From contig JAHBWG010000027.1 in NCBI GenBank assembly GCA_019637095.1, forward strand, positions 1-64,000: DNA of 64,000 nucleotides, written 5' to 3'. Shown here one piece after another: positions 28,488 to 37,221 of the stretch; position 1 is the first letter of the stretch; each line of letters opens with the position of its first letter. This stretch comes from Sandaracinaceae bacterium. GTDB taxonomy: Bacteria; Myxococcota_A; Polyangia; Polyangiales; Sandaracinaceae. A program made the position numbers and the translations under genes. Below the pieces are notes generated by a model. That model ran no database searches. It saw only the letters and a list, made by a program, of their open reading frames with translations, and had not been told where the DNA came from.

Positions 28488-29897
28488 TTGACAGCGTGGC
28501 GGCCGATCGACAAGATCGCCGCGCGGGGCGTGTCCCCGCGTCCGCACATGGTCGACCGCATCGGCAGCTGCAAGATCCTCGGCGAGATCGGCAGCGGTGG
28601 CATGGCCGTGGTCTACAAGGCCGTGCAGGAGCCGCTCGGGCGGCCCGTCGCGATCAAGTCGCTCAAGCCCTCGATCGCGGTCGACAGCGGCTTCGCGAAG
28701 CGCTTCGAGCGCGAGGCGCACTTCATGGCCTCGCTCCAGCACGAGAACATCCTGCACGTCCACGACTTCATCAAGGACCGCGGGACGATGCACATCGTGA
28801 TGGAGTACGTGCAGGGCATCGATCTCTACGACCTGCTCGAGCTCACGCCGCGCCTGCCGGTCGACATCGCCGCGATCATCGCGCTGCAGGTCGCGCGCGC
28901 GCTCGACTACGCGCACTTCCGCGGCGTCATCCACCGCGACATCAAGCCGGCCAACATCATGATCAGCAAGCACGGCGAGGTGAAGCTGATGGACTTCGGC
29001 ATCGCTCGCGACGACAAGCTGAGCGACCTGACGGAGACCGGCACCGGCCTGGGCACGCCGAGCTACATGAGCCCCGAGCAGATCCTCGGCGACAAGCTCG
29101 ACTTCCGCAGCGACATCTTCTCGCTCGGCATCGTCCTCTATCAGATGTCGACCGGGCAGAAGCCGTTCGTCGAGGACGACGCGCGCACGGTGATGCAGAA
29201 GATCCGGCTCGATCGGTACGTGAGCCCGCGCAAGCTCAACTCCGAGGTCCCGCGCGCGCTCGAGCACATCATGGCGCGGTGCATGGAGAAGATGCCCGCG
29301 AACCGGTACCCGACCACGCAGGCGCTCATCGACGACCTGATGGACTTCCTCAGCTCGCGCGTGCCGATCAACCACAACGCGCGCGTCGTGATGTACCTGC
29401 GCGAGCTCGACGTGGTCAGCGAGGAAGAGGCCGAGGAGATCCTCGCCGCGAGCACGCCCAACCGCACGCGGCGGACCGGGACGGACCGCGGCACGGTGAA
29501 GCTCGTCTGGCTCGTCAACGCGCTCCTGTTCCTGGTGATCGTCGGGGCAGGCGGCGCGATCCAGGCGGCGAGCGGGCGGTTCTCGGAGGACGAACGGATG
29601 TTCGGCGACGACGCGCGCACGGACGTGGTGCCGCGGCGGGTCGGCACCGTGCGCTTCCTCGTGCACCCGTGGGCCGAGGTCCACATCGACGGGCAACACG
29701 TCTTGACGACGCCCTCCGCGCGCCGCGTGCCGCTCACGCCCGGGCGCCACTGGGTGCGCTTCGAGAACCTCTACTACCCCGAGGTGCAGCGGGAGATCGT
29801 GGTCGAGGAGGGCGAGACGCAGCTCGTGGAGGTGGACCTGACCGTCGACGCGCCGGTCGCGACGGCGCCGCCCGACGCGGGAGAGATCGGGCCGTGA
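28488..29897 (+). CDS. Ser/Thr protein kinase with TM and PEGA-like domain
   Basis: A 469-residue kinase from TTG 28488 (449 from ATG 28548). It has a glycine loop GSGGMA (35-40), Lys57 (VAIK), VIHRDIKPANIM (about 147) and LMDFG (about 169), with a long charged helix after the catalytic core. One TM helix (about 339-361) leads to an extracytoplasmic PEGA-like domain (about 385-455; FLVHPWAEVHIDGQHV). Its stop overlaps the GTG of the LysM gene by 4 nt. PEGA plus a LysM partner suggests a kinase that monitors the cell wall (inference). Confidence 0.92.
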   Translation: MTAWRPIDKIAARGVSPRPHMVDRIGSCKILGEIGSGGMAVVYKAVQEPLGRPVAIKSLKPSIAVDSGFAKRFEREAHFMASLQHENILHVHDFIKDRGTMHIVMEYVQGIDLYDLLELTPRLPVDIAAIIALQVARALDYAHFRGVIHRDIKPANIMISKHGEVKLMDFGIARDDKLSDLTETGTGLGTPSYMSPEQILGDKLDFRSDIFSLGIVLYQMSTGQKPFVEDDARTVMQKIRLDRYVSPRKLNSEVPRALEHIMARCMEKMPANRYPTTQALIDDLMDFLSSRVPINHNARVVMYLRELDVVSEEEAEEILAASTPNRTRRTGTDRGTVKLVWLVNALLFLVIVGAGGAIQAASGRFSEDERMFGDDARTDVVPRRVGTVRFLVHPWAEVHIDGQHVLTTPSARRVPLTPGRHWVRFENLYYPEVQREIVVEEGETQLVEVDLTVDAPVATAPPDAGEIGP

Positions 29898-30889
29898 GGC
29901 GCGCGCTCGCCGCCGCGCTCGCGATCGCGCTCGGGGGACCGGGCGCGGCGCGCGCGCAGGAGCAGCCCGCGTACACGCACGTCGTGCGGCCGGGCGAGAC
30001 GCTCGCGTCGATCGCGCAGCGCTACTACGGCGACCCGCGCCGCGAGACGGTGCTCGTGACGGAGAACGGGCTCACCACGCAGGGCGGCGCCCCGATCGTC
30101 GTCGGGCTGCGCCTCTTGATCCCGCGCGTCACCTACCACGTGGTCCTGAGCGGGGAGACGTGGGCGTCGATCGCGACGCGTCACTACGGCGATCCGCGGC
30201 GCGTCTCCGCGCTGATCACCGCGAACCCCCAGGTGTCGGCGAGCCAGCCGGACGAAGGGGCGGAGCTGCTCGTGCCCTACCCCCTGCGCCACGTCGCGCG
30301 GCAGGGCGACACGATGCGGCGGATCGCGCAGCTCTACTACGAGGACCAGGGCGAGGCGGCCGCGCTGATGCGCTTCAACTCGATGCGGCGCCAGCGGCTC
30401 GCGCGAGGACAGATCGTGCTCGTGCCGCTCGCCGATCTCGTCCTCTCGGACGAAGGGCGCCAGCTCCTCGAGTCGAACGCCGGCGCGCCGGTGACCGGCG
30501 GCGAGGTGCGCGATCGCCAGCACGAGATCAACGAGGTGCTGCCGCTCTTGCGCGAGCACGTGCGGCGCGGCCGCTACACCGAGGCGGTCGCGACCGGCAA
30601 CCGGCTCCTCGGGACGGGCGAGCTCACCGGCAACCAGATCGTGACCATCCAGCGCGAGCTCGCGGTGGCGTACGTCGCGCTCGACCGGCCCGACCTCGCG
30701 GTGGAGGCGTTCGTCGCGGCGCTCGAGCGTCAGCCCGATCTCGCGCTCGACTCGCGCGACACGTCGCCGACGATCCAGCGCGCGCTCAGCGCCGCGCGCG
30801 AGGCGTTCGCGGAGCGACGGCGCCAAGCGCCGCCCGCGGCGACGGACGGCGGCGTGCCCGACGGCGACGCCGCCGCGGGCGACGAGTGA
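29894..30889 (+). CDS. exported LysM-repeat protein with helical C-terminus
   Basis: A 331-residue exported protein: signal peptide (to about residue 20), then three LysM-type modules, each about 50 residues: HVVRPGETLASIAQRYYGD, HVVLSGETWASIATRHYGD and RHVARQGDTMRRIAQLYYED. LysM binds N-acetylglucosamine in peptidoglycan or chitin. The C-terminal 150 residues are TPR-like (RYTEAVATGNRLLGTGEL, YVALDRPDLAVEAF). No catalytic domain. GTG start and stop both lie in GTGA overlaps, with the kinase upstream and the PLP enzyme downstream. Probably a cell-wall-binding scaffold. Confidence 0.88.
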   Translation: MRRALAAALAIALGGPGAARAQEQPAYTHVVRPGETLASIAQRYYGDPRRETVLVTENGLTTQGGAPIVVGLRLLIPRVTYHVVLSGETWASIATRHYGDPRRVSALITANPQVSASQPDEGAELLVPYPLRHVARQGDTMRRIAQLYYEDQGEAAALMRFNSMRRQRLARGQIVLVPLADLVLSDEGRQLLESNAGAPVTGGEVRDRQHEINEVLPLLREHVRRGRYTEAVATGNRLLGTGELTGNQIVTIQRELAVAYVALDRPDLAVEAFVAALERQPDLALDSRDTSPTIQRALSAAREAFAERRRQAPPAATDGGVPDGDAAAGDE

Positions 30890-31992
30890 ACCGAGCGCTG
30901 CTCGCGCTCGCCGGCCCGGACGCGTTCGACTGGGTGGAGCTCGGCGAGCTGCCGACCCCGGTGGAGCGCGTGGCGCTCGCGCGCGGGGAGCTCTGGATCA
31001 AGCGCGACGACCTGAGCTCGCCGGTCTACGGCGGCAACAAGGTGCGTACGCTCGAGACGCTCTTCGGCGCCGCGAAGGCGCAGGGCGCGACGCGCATCTA
31101 CGCGACGGGCGCGTTCGGCAGCAACCACGCGGCGGCCACCGTGCTGCACGCGCCGCGCGTCGGGCTCGCGCCGGGGGTGGTCCTGTTCCCGCAGCCGGCG
31201 TCGTCGGCTGCGCTCGAGAATCTGCAAGTCATCTTGCGCTCTCGCCCCGCGCTCGTGAGCCTGCCGCACTGGTCGTTCCTCCCGCTCGGGATGGCGTGGG
31301 CGCGGCGGCAGGCGGCGCGAGAGGGCGTGCGCGCGGCGCTGATGGTGCCCGGCGGCGCGACGGAGGTCGGCGCGCTCGGCTACGTCTCGGCCGCGCTCGA
31401 GCTCGCCGCGCAGGTCGACGCGGGGCTGCTCCCGCCGCCCGCCGCGATCGTCGTCGGGGTCGGCTCGACGTGCACGAGCGCGGGGCTGCTCTACGGGGTG
31501 CACCTCGCGGCGGCGCGCGGGCTCGGCGGCCCGCGGCCGCCGCGCATCGTGAGCGCGCGCGTCACGCCGTGGCCGGTGACGAGCGCCTACCGCATCGTGG
31601 ATCTCGCGGTGCGCACGGGCCGCGCGATCGCCGCGCGGACGGGCGACGCGTCGTTCGCCGCGCTCGAGCGGGGGGCGCTCGCCGCGGGGCTCGAGGTCGA
31701 CGGTCGCTACCTCGGCGGCGGCTACGGCGAGGCGACGCCCGAAGGCCGCGCCGCGATCCGCACGTTCGCGGAGCACGCGGGCTTCGCGCTCGACACGACC
31801 TACAGCGCGAAGGCGGCGGCCTGCGCGCTCGACCGCGTCGGCCGCGGCCCGATCCTCTTCTGGTCGACCAAGAGCACCGCGCCCCTCCCCGTGGTCCGCC
31901 CCGAGGACTGGGCGTGGGCCCCCGCGCGGATGAAGCGCTGGATCGCGCGCGCCGAGCGCGAGGCCCGCGCCGAGCGCGAGCGGCGCGGGTAG
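30886..31992 (+). CDS. PLP-dependent ACC deaminase / D-cysteine desulfhydrase family
   Basis: A 368-residue fold-type II PLP enzyme. The PLP lysine lies in YGGNKVRTLE (about residue 48), and TGAFGSNHAAAT is the Ser/Asn phosphate-side block typical of 1-aminocyclopropane-1-carboxylate deaminase and D-cysteine desulfhydrase. A Gly-rich PLP phosphate loop VVGVGSTCTSAG follows (about 192). These enzymes release ammonia from D-cysteine or cyclopropane amino acids. Specificity cannot be read from motifs alone. GTG start overlaps the LysM stop (GTGA), so it is translated with kinase and LysM genes despite the unrelated function. Confidence 0.88.
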   Translation: MNRALLALAGPDAFDWVELGELPTPVERVALARGELWIKRDDLSSPVYGGNKVRTLETLFGAAKAQGATRIYATGAFGSNHAAATVLHAPRVGLAPGVVLFPQPASSAALENLQVILRSRPALVSLPHWSFLPLGMAWARRQAAREGVRAALMVPGGATEVGALGYVSAALELAAQVDAGLLPPPAAIVVGVGSTCTSAGLLYGVHLAAARGLGGPRPPRIVSARVTPWPVTSAYRIVDLAVRTGRAIAARTGDASFAALERGALAAGLEVDGRYLGGGYGEATPEGRAAIRTFAEHAGFALDTTYSAKAAACALDRVGRGPILFWSTKSTAPLPVVRPEDWAWAPARMKRWIARAEREARAERERRG

Positions 31993-31996
31993 CGTG

Positions 31997-32338
31997 TCAT
32001 CGGCCCGTCGCGGCGAGCCCACGGACGCGCGCGACCTCGGCGCCATCGACCTCGACCCGCTTGTCCCGGCTCGCCGCCCCCGCGACGATGCGCACCGCGC
32101 GCTTGGGCACGCCGAGCGCCTTCGCGAGCAGCGCGATCACGCGCGCGTTCGCCGCGCCGTCGACCGGCGCCGCCGTCGTCTTGATCAGGAGCGCGCCGTC
32201 GTACGCGCCACCGACCGCGTCGGCGCTCGCGCGCGGGCGCACCCGGACGCGGAAACAGGCGGCGCCCGCTCGCTCCTCCACCGCGACCGCGTCGTCCGCC
32301 GGCACGAGCACGGAGCGTAGCGTCGCGATCGTGCGCAC
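31997..32338 (-). CDS. DUF167 (YggU-type) protein
   Basis: A 113-residue DUF167 protein. It has the family's FRVRVRPRAS start of the conserved core, LLIKTTAAPVDGAANARVIALLAKALGVP and a final VRIVAGAASRDKRVEV strand-turn. DUF167 proteins are small conserved cytosolic proteins, the fold related to YggU; molecular role unknown. GTG or ATG start not decisive; 35 bp from the divergent ATPase gene. Convergent with the PLP gene, 4 bp from its stop. Confidence 0.85.
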   Translation of the reverse strand: MRTIATLRSVLVPADDAVAVEERAGAACFRVRVRPRASADAVGGAYDGALLIKTTAAPVDGAANARVIALLAKALGVPKRAVRIVAGAASRDKRVEVDGAEVARVRGLAATGR

Positions 32339-32373
32339 GCCGCCGGCGCCCGCAGCTGCGCTATCCTCCGCGC

Positions 32374-33393
32374 GTGGGACCGCTCCGCTCGGTGAAGGCG
32401 CGTGGCCTGCGGCGGCTCGGGCGCCTCGACGTCCGGCTCGACGGCGCGAGCCTCGTGCTCGTCGGCCGCAGCGGGTGCGGCAAGTCCACGCTGCTCGAGG
32501 CGATCGCCCTAGAGCTCGACGCGGAGATGGACGGCCGCGCGCACCCGGCGCTCGACATCGAGGCGAGCGGCGGCGCGGCGCAAGAGCTCCGCATGGCCTT
32601 CGTGTCGCGGCCGGTGCAGCTGCGCTGGGAGCGCGACTTCGTCGGCGAGTGGCAGAAGGGCGCGGCGATCGCGCTCCACCTCGACGACGTGCGCACGCCC
32701 GCGCCGCGCGGCCCGGGGCCCTTCGAGACGAACGCGATCGCGCCGCGCGCGCGCGTCGCGCCGTGGCTCGCCGCGACCCTCGCCGAGCGGAGCGCGCGCG
32801 CGTCCGCGAGCGCCGACGCCGCCGATGCCGGCCGCCATCGCGCCTGGATCGCCTCGGTCGAGGGCGCGCTCCGCGACCTGCTCGGCGAGCCGAAGCTCGC
32901 GATCACGTTCCCGGACGGAGCGCTCGCGCTCGACCTGGGCGACGGCCGCCGCCCGCGGCTCGACGAGCTCCCGCGCGCGCAGCGCACCGCGCTCGACCTG
33001 TTCGCCGAGCTGTCGATGCGGGTCGAGGCGGCGCGCCGCCGCGCGGGGCGCGCCACGCTCGATCCGCCGGGGCTCGCGCTGGTCGACGGGATCGAGCGCG
33101 ACCTCGACGCGCGCCTCTCGCAGCGACTGCTCCCCTCGCTCGCCAGGCACTTCCCGAGCGTGCAGTGGGTGGTGACGACGCAGTCGCCGCTCACCGCGCT
33201 CTCGCTCGAGGGCGCGACCGTGGTCGACCTCGGCGCGCGCGAGGTGCGCACGACGAGCACGCTGCGACGCGAAGGGCTCGAGGCGCTCGCCGCGCGCATG
33301 ACGGCCGAGGTGGCGCCCGCGCCCAAGAGCCTCCCGCCTCCGCCGGGCCGCCTGCCGCCGAACCGGCTCACCGAGCCCGACGGATCGGGCTGA
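32374..33393 (+). CDS. AAA/OLD-like ATPase with altered catalytic motifs
   Basis: A 339-residue P-loop protein of the AAA_21/23 (ABC-like, OLD-related) kind. Walker A GRSGCGKST (about 32-40) is intact. The Walker B segment reads LALVDGIERDLD, with Gly where the family has the catalytic Glu (usually DE), and the switch region reads VVTTQSP where the His of TTHSP is Gln. The C-terminus is Pro-rich and disordered. It should bind nucleotide but hydrolyse poorly. No nuclease or toxin partner is adjacent. GTG start. Function unknown. Confidence 0.75.
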   Translation: MGPLRSVKARGLRRLGRLDVRLDGASLVLVGRSGCGKSTLLEAIALELDAEMDGRAHPALDIEASGGAAQELRMAFVSRPVQLRWERDFVGEWQKGAAIALHLDDVRTPAPRGPGPFETNAIAPRARVAPWLAATLAERSARASASADAADAGRHRAWIASVEGALRDLLGEPKLAITFPDGALALDLGDGRRPRLDELPRAQRTALDLFAELSMRVEAARRRAGRATLDPPGLALVDGIERDLDARLSQRLLPSLARHFPSVQWVVTTQSPLTALSLEGATVVDLGAREVRTTSTLRREGLEALAARMTAEVAPAPKSLPPPPGRLPPNRLTEPDGSG

Positions 33394-33451
33394 GGTGGCG
33401 GAGGAGCACGTTCAAAGAAACGTCCCAGCCCTCCTCGTCACCCTTCTCTCT

Positions 33452-33479
33452 TCGTCTCCCGTGAACGAACGGGAGACGA
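33452..33479. terminator. bidirectional hairpin, 11-bp perfect stem
   Basis: TCGTCTCCCGT (33452-33462) pairs perfectly with ACGGGAGACGA (33469-33479) around a 6-nt loop. It lies 59 bp after the ATPase stop codon and 131 bp after the end of the convergent Cys-rich gene. Position and strength fit a shared terminator; no U-tract. Confidence 0.65.
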
Positions 33480-33609
33480 CGAGACCCGGAGGCGAGGAGC
33501 GTGCGCCTACGGCGCGGGGAAGGATCTCGCGCAGACGCCTCGACGAGCGCTCGACCGCGTGGGCGCTCGATTGACCGACGGTCTTCGAGTCTTCGGAGGC
33601 CTCGACCGC

Positions 33610-34113
33610 TCAACGGCAGCAGACCGAGCCGGTCCACACGCCGCCGGAGCCGGCGCAGGTCTCGCGCGAGGACGGGAGGCACTGCGTCGCGCCGCGCACG
33701 CAACACACCGAGCCCGTCCAGAGCTCGCTCGCGCTGTCGCCGCACTCGGTCGCGGTGCCCGCGGTGCAGAGCGCCTCGGACAGGATGCAGCACACCGCGC
33801 CGGTCCAGCGCTCGTCGGCCGCGTCCCCGCAGCGCTCCGCGGTGCCCGTCACGCAGTCGACGGCGCCCGCGACGCAGCAGACGCCGCCCGTCCACCGCGC
33901 GCCCGCGGCGAGCGCGCACGCGCTCGTCCCGCTCACGCAGAGCTCCGCCACGGCGGCGTCGAGGCCCGCGTCGGTCGCGCCGTCGGTCGCGCCGTCGGCC
34001 GCGGCGTCGCGGGGCCCGGCGTCGGAGCCGCTCGGGACGGGCAAGCAGGCGTGCGCGAGCGCGACCGCGCACCCCAGAGCCGAGCCGAGCAAGGAGCGCA
34101 TCCACCGCACCAT
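33610..34113 (-). CDS. exported Cys-rich protein with four WTG-VCC repeats
   Basis: A 167-residue secreted protein. A signal-like segment (LLGSALGCAVALAHAC) ends in a Cys-Leu that may be a lipobox, followed by an Asp/Ala/Gly linker. Residues about 58-167 consist of four repeats of about 28 residues, each ending W-T-G-x-V-C-C with two further Cys per unit (for example ARWTGGVCC, ERWTGAVCC, ELWTGSVCC, GVWTGSVCC). Regular Cys placement implies disulfide-bonded modules. ATG 34113 chosen; ATG 34101 is also plausible. No known family. Confidence 0.8.
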   Translation of the reverse strand: MVRWMRSLLGSALGCAVALAHACLPVPSGSDAGPRDAAADGATDGATDAGLDAAVAELCVSGTSACALAAGARWTGGVCCVAGAVDCVTGTAERCGDAADERWTGAVCCILSEALCTAGTATECGDSASELWTGSVCCVRGATQCLPSSRETCAGSGGVWTGSVCCR

Positions 34114-34179
34114 AGCGCGTAACCCGCGCGGCGCGATCCGTGCGCCCCACCGCGCGCGAAGCCGGGGTAGGATGACGCG

Positions 34180-34998
34180 ATGCGCTCGTTCCTCTTGTGC
34201 GTGGCGTGTCTGCTCGCGCCCCTCGCCGCGCGCGCGCAGAGCGTCGACGAGGCGATCGCCGCGTACGAGGCCGGCCGGATCGACGACGCGCAGGCGCGGC
34301 TCGAGGCGATCGTCGCGCGCGGACGCGCCGGGCCGGACGACCTCCACCGCGTGCACCTCCACCTCGGGATCCTCGCGGCCGTGATGGGCGAGACCGACCG
34401 CGCGGAGCGCGCGTGGCGCCTCGCGCTCGCGCTGCGTCCGGCGACCGAGACGCCCGCGGAGCTCGCCCCGGCGCAGCGCGCGATCTTCGAGCGGCTGCGC
34501 GCGCAGGCCGCCGCGCTCTCGGTCCGCGCGGCGGCCGTGGGCGCCGCCTCCAACGAGGCCGCGACCACCGTGCGCGTCGACGTCGCGAACGCACCGGACG
34601 GATCGGTCACGCAGATCCGCTCGCTCGCGACGCCCGCGAGCGGCGGCGCGCCGTGGAGCGCGACGGTCGGCGCGGGCGAGCCGACCGAGCTCGCGATCCC
34701 GGCGATCGCGTGGCGCGCGGCGGCGCGGCTCGACGTGGTGATCGAGGCGCTCGACGCGCACGGCGGCGTGCTCGCGCGCACGGAGCTCACGCTGCGTCAC
34801 GCGCAGGCGAGCGCGGCCCACCCGGCGCTCGCGACGGGTGAGGCCCCCGCGAGCGGCGGCGGCTCGGTCGTCGAGGAGGCGTGGTTCTGGGTGGTGATCG
34901 GCGCGCTCGTGCTCGGCGGCGCCGCGCTCGGGATCGGCCTCGCGCTGACGCTCGGGCCCGAGCAGTACGTGCTCGAGGGGCCGACGATCGAGCGTTGA
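34180..34998 (+). CDS. exported TPR-like protein with C-terminal membrane anchor
   Basis: A 272-residue protein with signal peptide (to about residue 19, ending ARAQ), two TPR-like helical pairs (SVDEAIAAYEAGRIDDAQARL, AVMGETDRAERAWRLALAL), a beta-rich middle (about 115-215) and a C-terminal TM helix (FWVVIGALVLGGAALGIGLAL, about 234-254) ending in a short charged tail. The build resembles the TPR/PEGA partner proteins next to kinases elsewhere in this window. ATG start. Divergent from the Cys-rich gene; followed after 14 bp by the MYXO-CTERM-like gene. Confidence 0.82.
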   Translation: MRSFLLCVACLLAPLAARAQSVDEAIAAYEAGRIDDAQARLEAIVARGRAGPDDLHRVHLHLGILAAVMGETDRAERAWRLALALRPATETPAELAPAQRAIFERLRAQAAALSVRAAAVGAASNEAATTVRVDVANAPDGSVTQIRSLATPASGGAPWSATVGAGEPTELAIPAIAWRAAARLDVVIEALDAHGGVLARTELTLRHAQASAAHPALATGEAPASGGGSVVEEAWFWVVIGALVLGGAALGIGLALTLGPEQYVLEGPTIER

Positions 34999-35012
34999 CG
35001 TAGACTCGGGCG

Positions 35013-35594
35013 ATGACGCGATCGCTCGGGGTCCTCTCGCTCTCGCTGCTCCTCGTGATCCCCAGCGCCGTCCTCGCCGACGCGGTCGGGCCGATCGACC
35101 CGGCGGTCACGTGCCCGCGCGGCGCGCGCGTCGAGGTCAACCACTGCGGGACGGTGTGCGTGCCGCGCCGCTGCGCCGCGACGTCCGAGTGCCAGCCGGG
35201 CGAGACGTGCGCGGCCGTCTCGGTCTGCGTGGCCGACGAGCCGTACTGCGGCGGCTGGTCGATGGCACCCTACGAGCGCGCGCACGGCGCGTGTGACGCG
35301 AGCGGCGGGTGCTCGACCGGCGAGTGCCGCGCCTTCTCGGGGTGCGTCGCGGCGACGCCGGGCACCGACGCGGGGAGCGCGGCGAGCGACGCGGGCGGCG
35401 CGCGCGACGGAGGCAGCGGCGCGGTGGTGACCTACGGCTGCGGCTGCCGCGCGGCGAGCGGCGGCGCGGGCGGCGGTCTGGCGACGATCGGGCTCGCGCT
35501 CGCGCTGGTGTGTGGCCGGCGGCGCGCCGGCGCGTCGTTCATCGGACGAGGAGCGGCGCGAGGAAGCGCACCGCCGCGATCGGCTCCGCGCTGA
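35013..35594 (+). CDS. secreted Cys-rich protein with MYXO-CTERM-like tail
   Basis: A 193-residue secreted protein: signal peptide (to about residue 22), a Cys-rich domain (about 33-115) with Gly/Ser/Thr between Cys, an Asp-Ala-Gly linker, then GCGCRAASGG, a hydrophobic helix (LATIGLALALV) and Arg-Arg-Arg. Cys-x-Cys followed by a TM helix and an Arg cluster is the MYXO-CTERM surface-sorting arrangement. An extra 22 residues follow the Arg cluster, longer than usual, and their codons overlap the 3' end of the convergent oxidoreductase gene by 56 bp. Confidence 0.75.
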   Translation: MTRSLGVLSLSLLLVIPSAVLADAVGPIDPAVTCPRGARVEVNHCGTVCVPRRCAATSECQPGETCAAVSVCVADEPYCGGWSMAPYERAHGACDASGGCSTGECRAFSGCVAATPGTDAGSAASDAGGARDGGSGAVVTYGCGCRAASGGAGGGLATIGLALALVCGRRRAGASFIGRGAARGSAPPRSAPR

Positions 35595-37149
35595 CCGCCG
35601 CGAGCACGCCGCCCATCATCGCGCCGATCACGCCGACGGTCGCCACCTCGGAGCCGGAGAAGAACAGGTTCTTCACCGGCGCGCGCGGGCGCAGCCACGC
35701 GTTCTCGAAGCGAGAGGGCGTCGGCTCGAGCCCGTAGATCGAGCCGCGCACCGGGCGCACGAAGTGCTCCGTCGAGACCGGCGTGCTCAGCTCCGCGTAG
35801 ACGAGGTAGGGCTCGAGCGCCGGCATGTGCTCGAAGAACTGCGCGAGCAAGTGCTTCTCGAGGCGCTCCTTGAACGCCTCGTAGGTCGCGCCGCGCTTCT
35901 TCCAGCGCTCCTCGCGCCACGGCACGAACACGTCGTAGGGCACGAAGGTCACGACCTCGGCGGTGTGCCGCACCTTCGGGCCCGGCTCGTGCGTCGGGTC
36001 CTTGAGCGAGGGGAACGAGCAGTACAGCACGGGCGCGCGGCCGAGCTCGTCGTGATCCGGCGTGACGTCCCAGCCGTCCGCCTCCATGTCCCACGTCTCG
36101 TAGAACCACTGGTTCGCCGCGCTCGCGCCGGCCTTCGTGATGTCGCCCTCGAAGCCGAGGTAGAGGCACACGTGCGCGGGGGCGGGCGGGAGCGCCTCGA
36201 CCTCGGCGGCCCAGGGGTCCTCCGAGTGCGGCGGCGGCAGCAGGCGCCGCACCGTCGAGGACACGCCCGCCGCGCTCACCACGCGGCCCGCGCGCACCTC
36301 GCGCCCGTCGGCGAGGCGTACGCCCGTGGCCGCGCCGTCCTCGACGAGGATCTGCGCGACGTCCGCGCGGATCGCCGTCCAGCCGCCCGCCGCGGCCACC
36401 GCGCCGAGCATCGTCTCGGCGATCCGCGACGCGCCGCCCACGGGGTAGTAGCCGCCATGCATGAAGTGCTTCACCACGAGCGCCTGCATCGCGAACGACG
36501 AGCGGCTCGGCACCGAGCCGTAGTAGCCCCACTGCGCCGTGAAGATGGCTTGCAGACGTACATCGTCGGTGAGCTCGCGGACCATCTCGAGCGTCGTCGT
36601 CGTCAGGTACCGCCTCGCCTCGCGCGCGAAGATCGCGTCGGTCACGCGCCCGATCGTCTCGGGCGCGATCCGCGACAGGTAGTACGCCTTCATGCTCTTC
36701 GAGACGGCGCGCACGAGGTGCAGGTACTCGTCGATCGCCCGCTGCTCGCGCGGGAACGCGGCGAGGAGGTTCTCGCGGAACTGCGCGGGCGAGTCCGGGA
36801 AGTCGATGTCGAAGCCGTCGGGGAAGTGGAACGCGTCGTAGACCTCGCCGAGCGAGGCCCACTCGAGCGCGCCGTCCGTGATCGCCGAGAGGACGCGGCC
36901 AGTGAGGCTGTGCGGCGTGACCTCGCCCACCGCGTGCACGCCGACGTCCCACTTGAAGCCGGGCCGCTTGAACATGTGCGTGAAGCCGCCCGGCACGTAG
37001 TGCTGCTCGAGCACGAGCACGCGCTTGCCGAGCTTCGCGAGGAGGGCGGCGGTGGTCATCCCGCCCATCCCCGAGCCGATCACGACGTAGTCCCACGGTC
37101 CGGCGGGGATCTCCTTGCTCCAGGGCTTGTCGTCGTCGGCGCGCTTCAC
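35539..37149 (-). CDS. FAD-dependent oxidoreductase, phytoene desaturase/retinol saturase family
   Basis: A 536-residue flavoprotein. The N-terminal dinucleotide-binding motif is VVIGSGMGGMTTAALLAKLG with VLEQHYVPGG (about 22-52), and the C-terminal FAD motif includes NLFFSGSEVATVGVIGAMMGG. This family includes carotenoid (CrtI/CrtO-type) desaturases and all-trans-retinol 13,14-reductase. The length and GGFTH...DVGVH pattern favour the retinol-saturase-like branch. No other carotenoid gene is adjacent, so a polyene reductase or desaturase acting on an isoprenoid lipid is as far as the sequence goes. GTG start. Confidence 0.87.
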   Translation of the reverse strand: MKRADDDKPWSKEIPAGPWDYVVIGSGMGGMTTAALLAKLGKRVLVLEQHYVPGGFTHMFKRPGFKWDVGVHAVGEVTPHSLTGRVLSAITDGALEWASLGEVYDAFHFPDGFDIDFPDSPAQFRENLLAAFPREQRAIDEYLHLVRAVSKSMKAYYLSRIAPETIGRVTDAIFAREARRYLTTTTLEMVRELTDDVRLQAIFTAQWGYYGSVPSRSSFAMQALVVKHFMHGGYYPVGGASRIAETMLGAVAAAGGWTAIRADVAQILVEDGAATGVRLADGREVRAGRVVSAAGVSSTVRRLLPPPHSEDPWAAEVEALPPAPAHVCLYLGFEGDITKAGASAANQWFYETWDMEADGWDVTPDHDELGRAPVLYCSFPSLKDPTHEPGPKVRHTAEVVTFVPYDVFVPWREERWKKRGATYEAFKERLEKHLLAQFFEHMPALEPYLVYAELSTPVSTEHFVRPVRGSIYGLEPTPSRFENAWLRPRAPVKNLFFSGSEVATVGVIGAMMGGVLAAVSAEPIAAVRFLAPLLVR

Positions 37150-37221
37150 GCGCGAGTCGTAGCGCGCCGCGGCGCGAACGCGAGCGCGCGAGACGCCGCC
37201 GCGCCGCGTGCGCGGTGTAGC

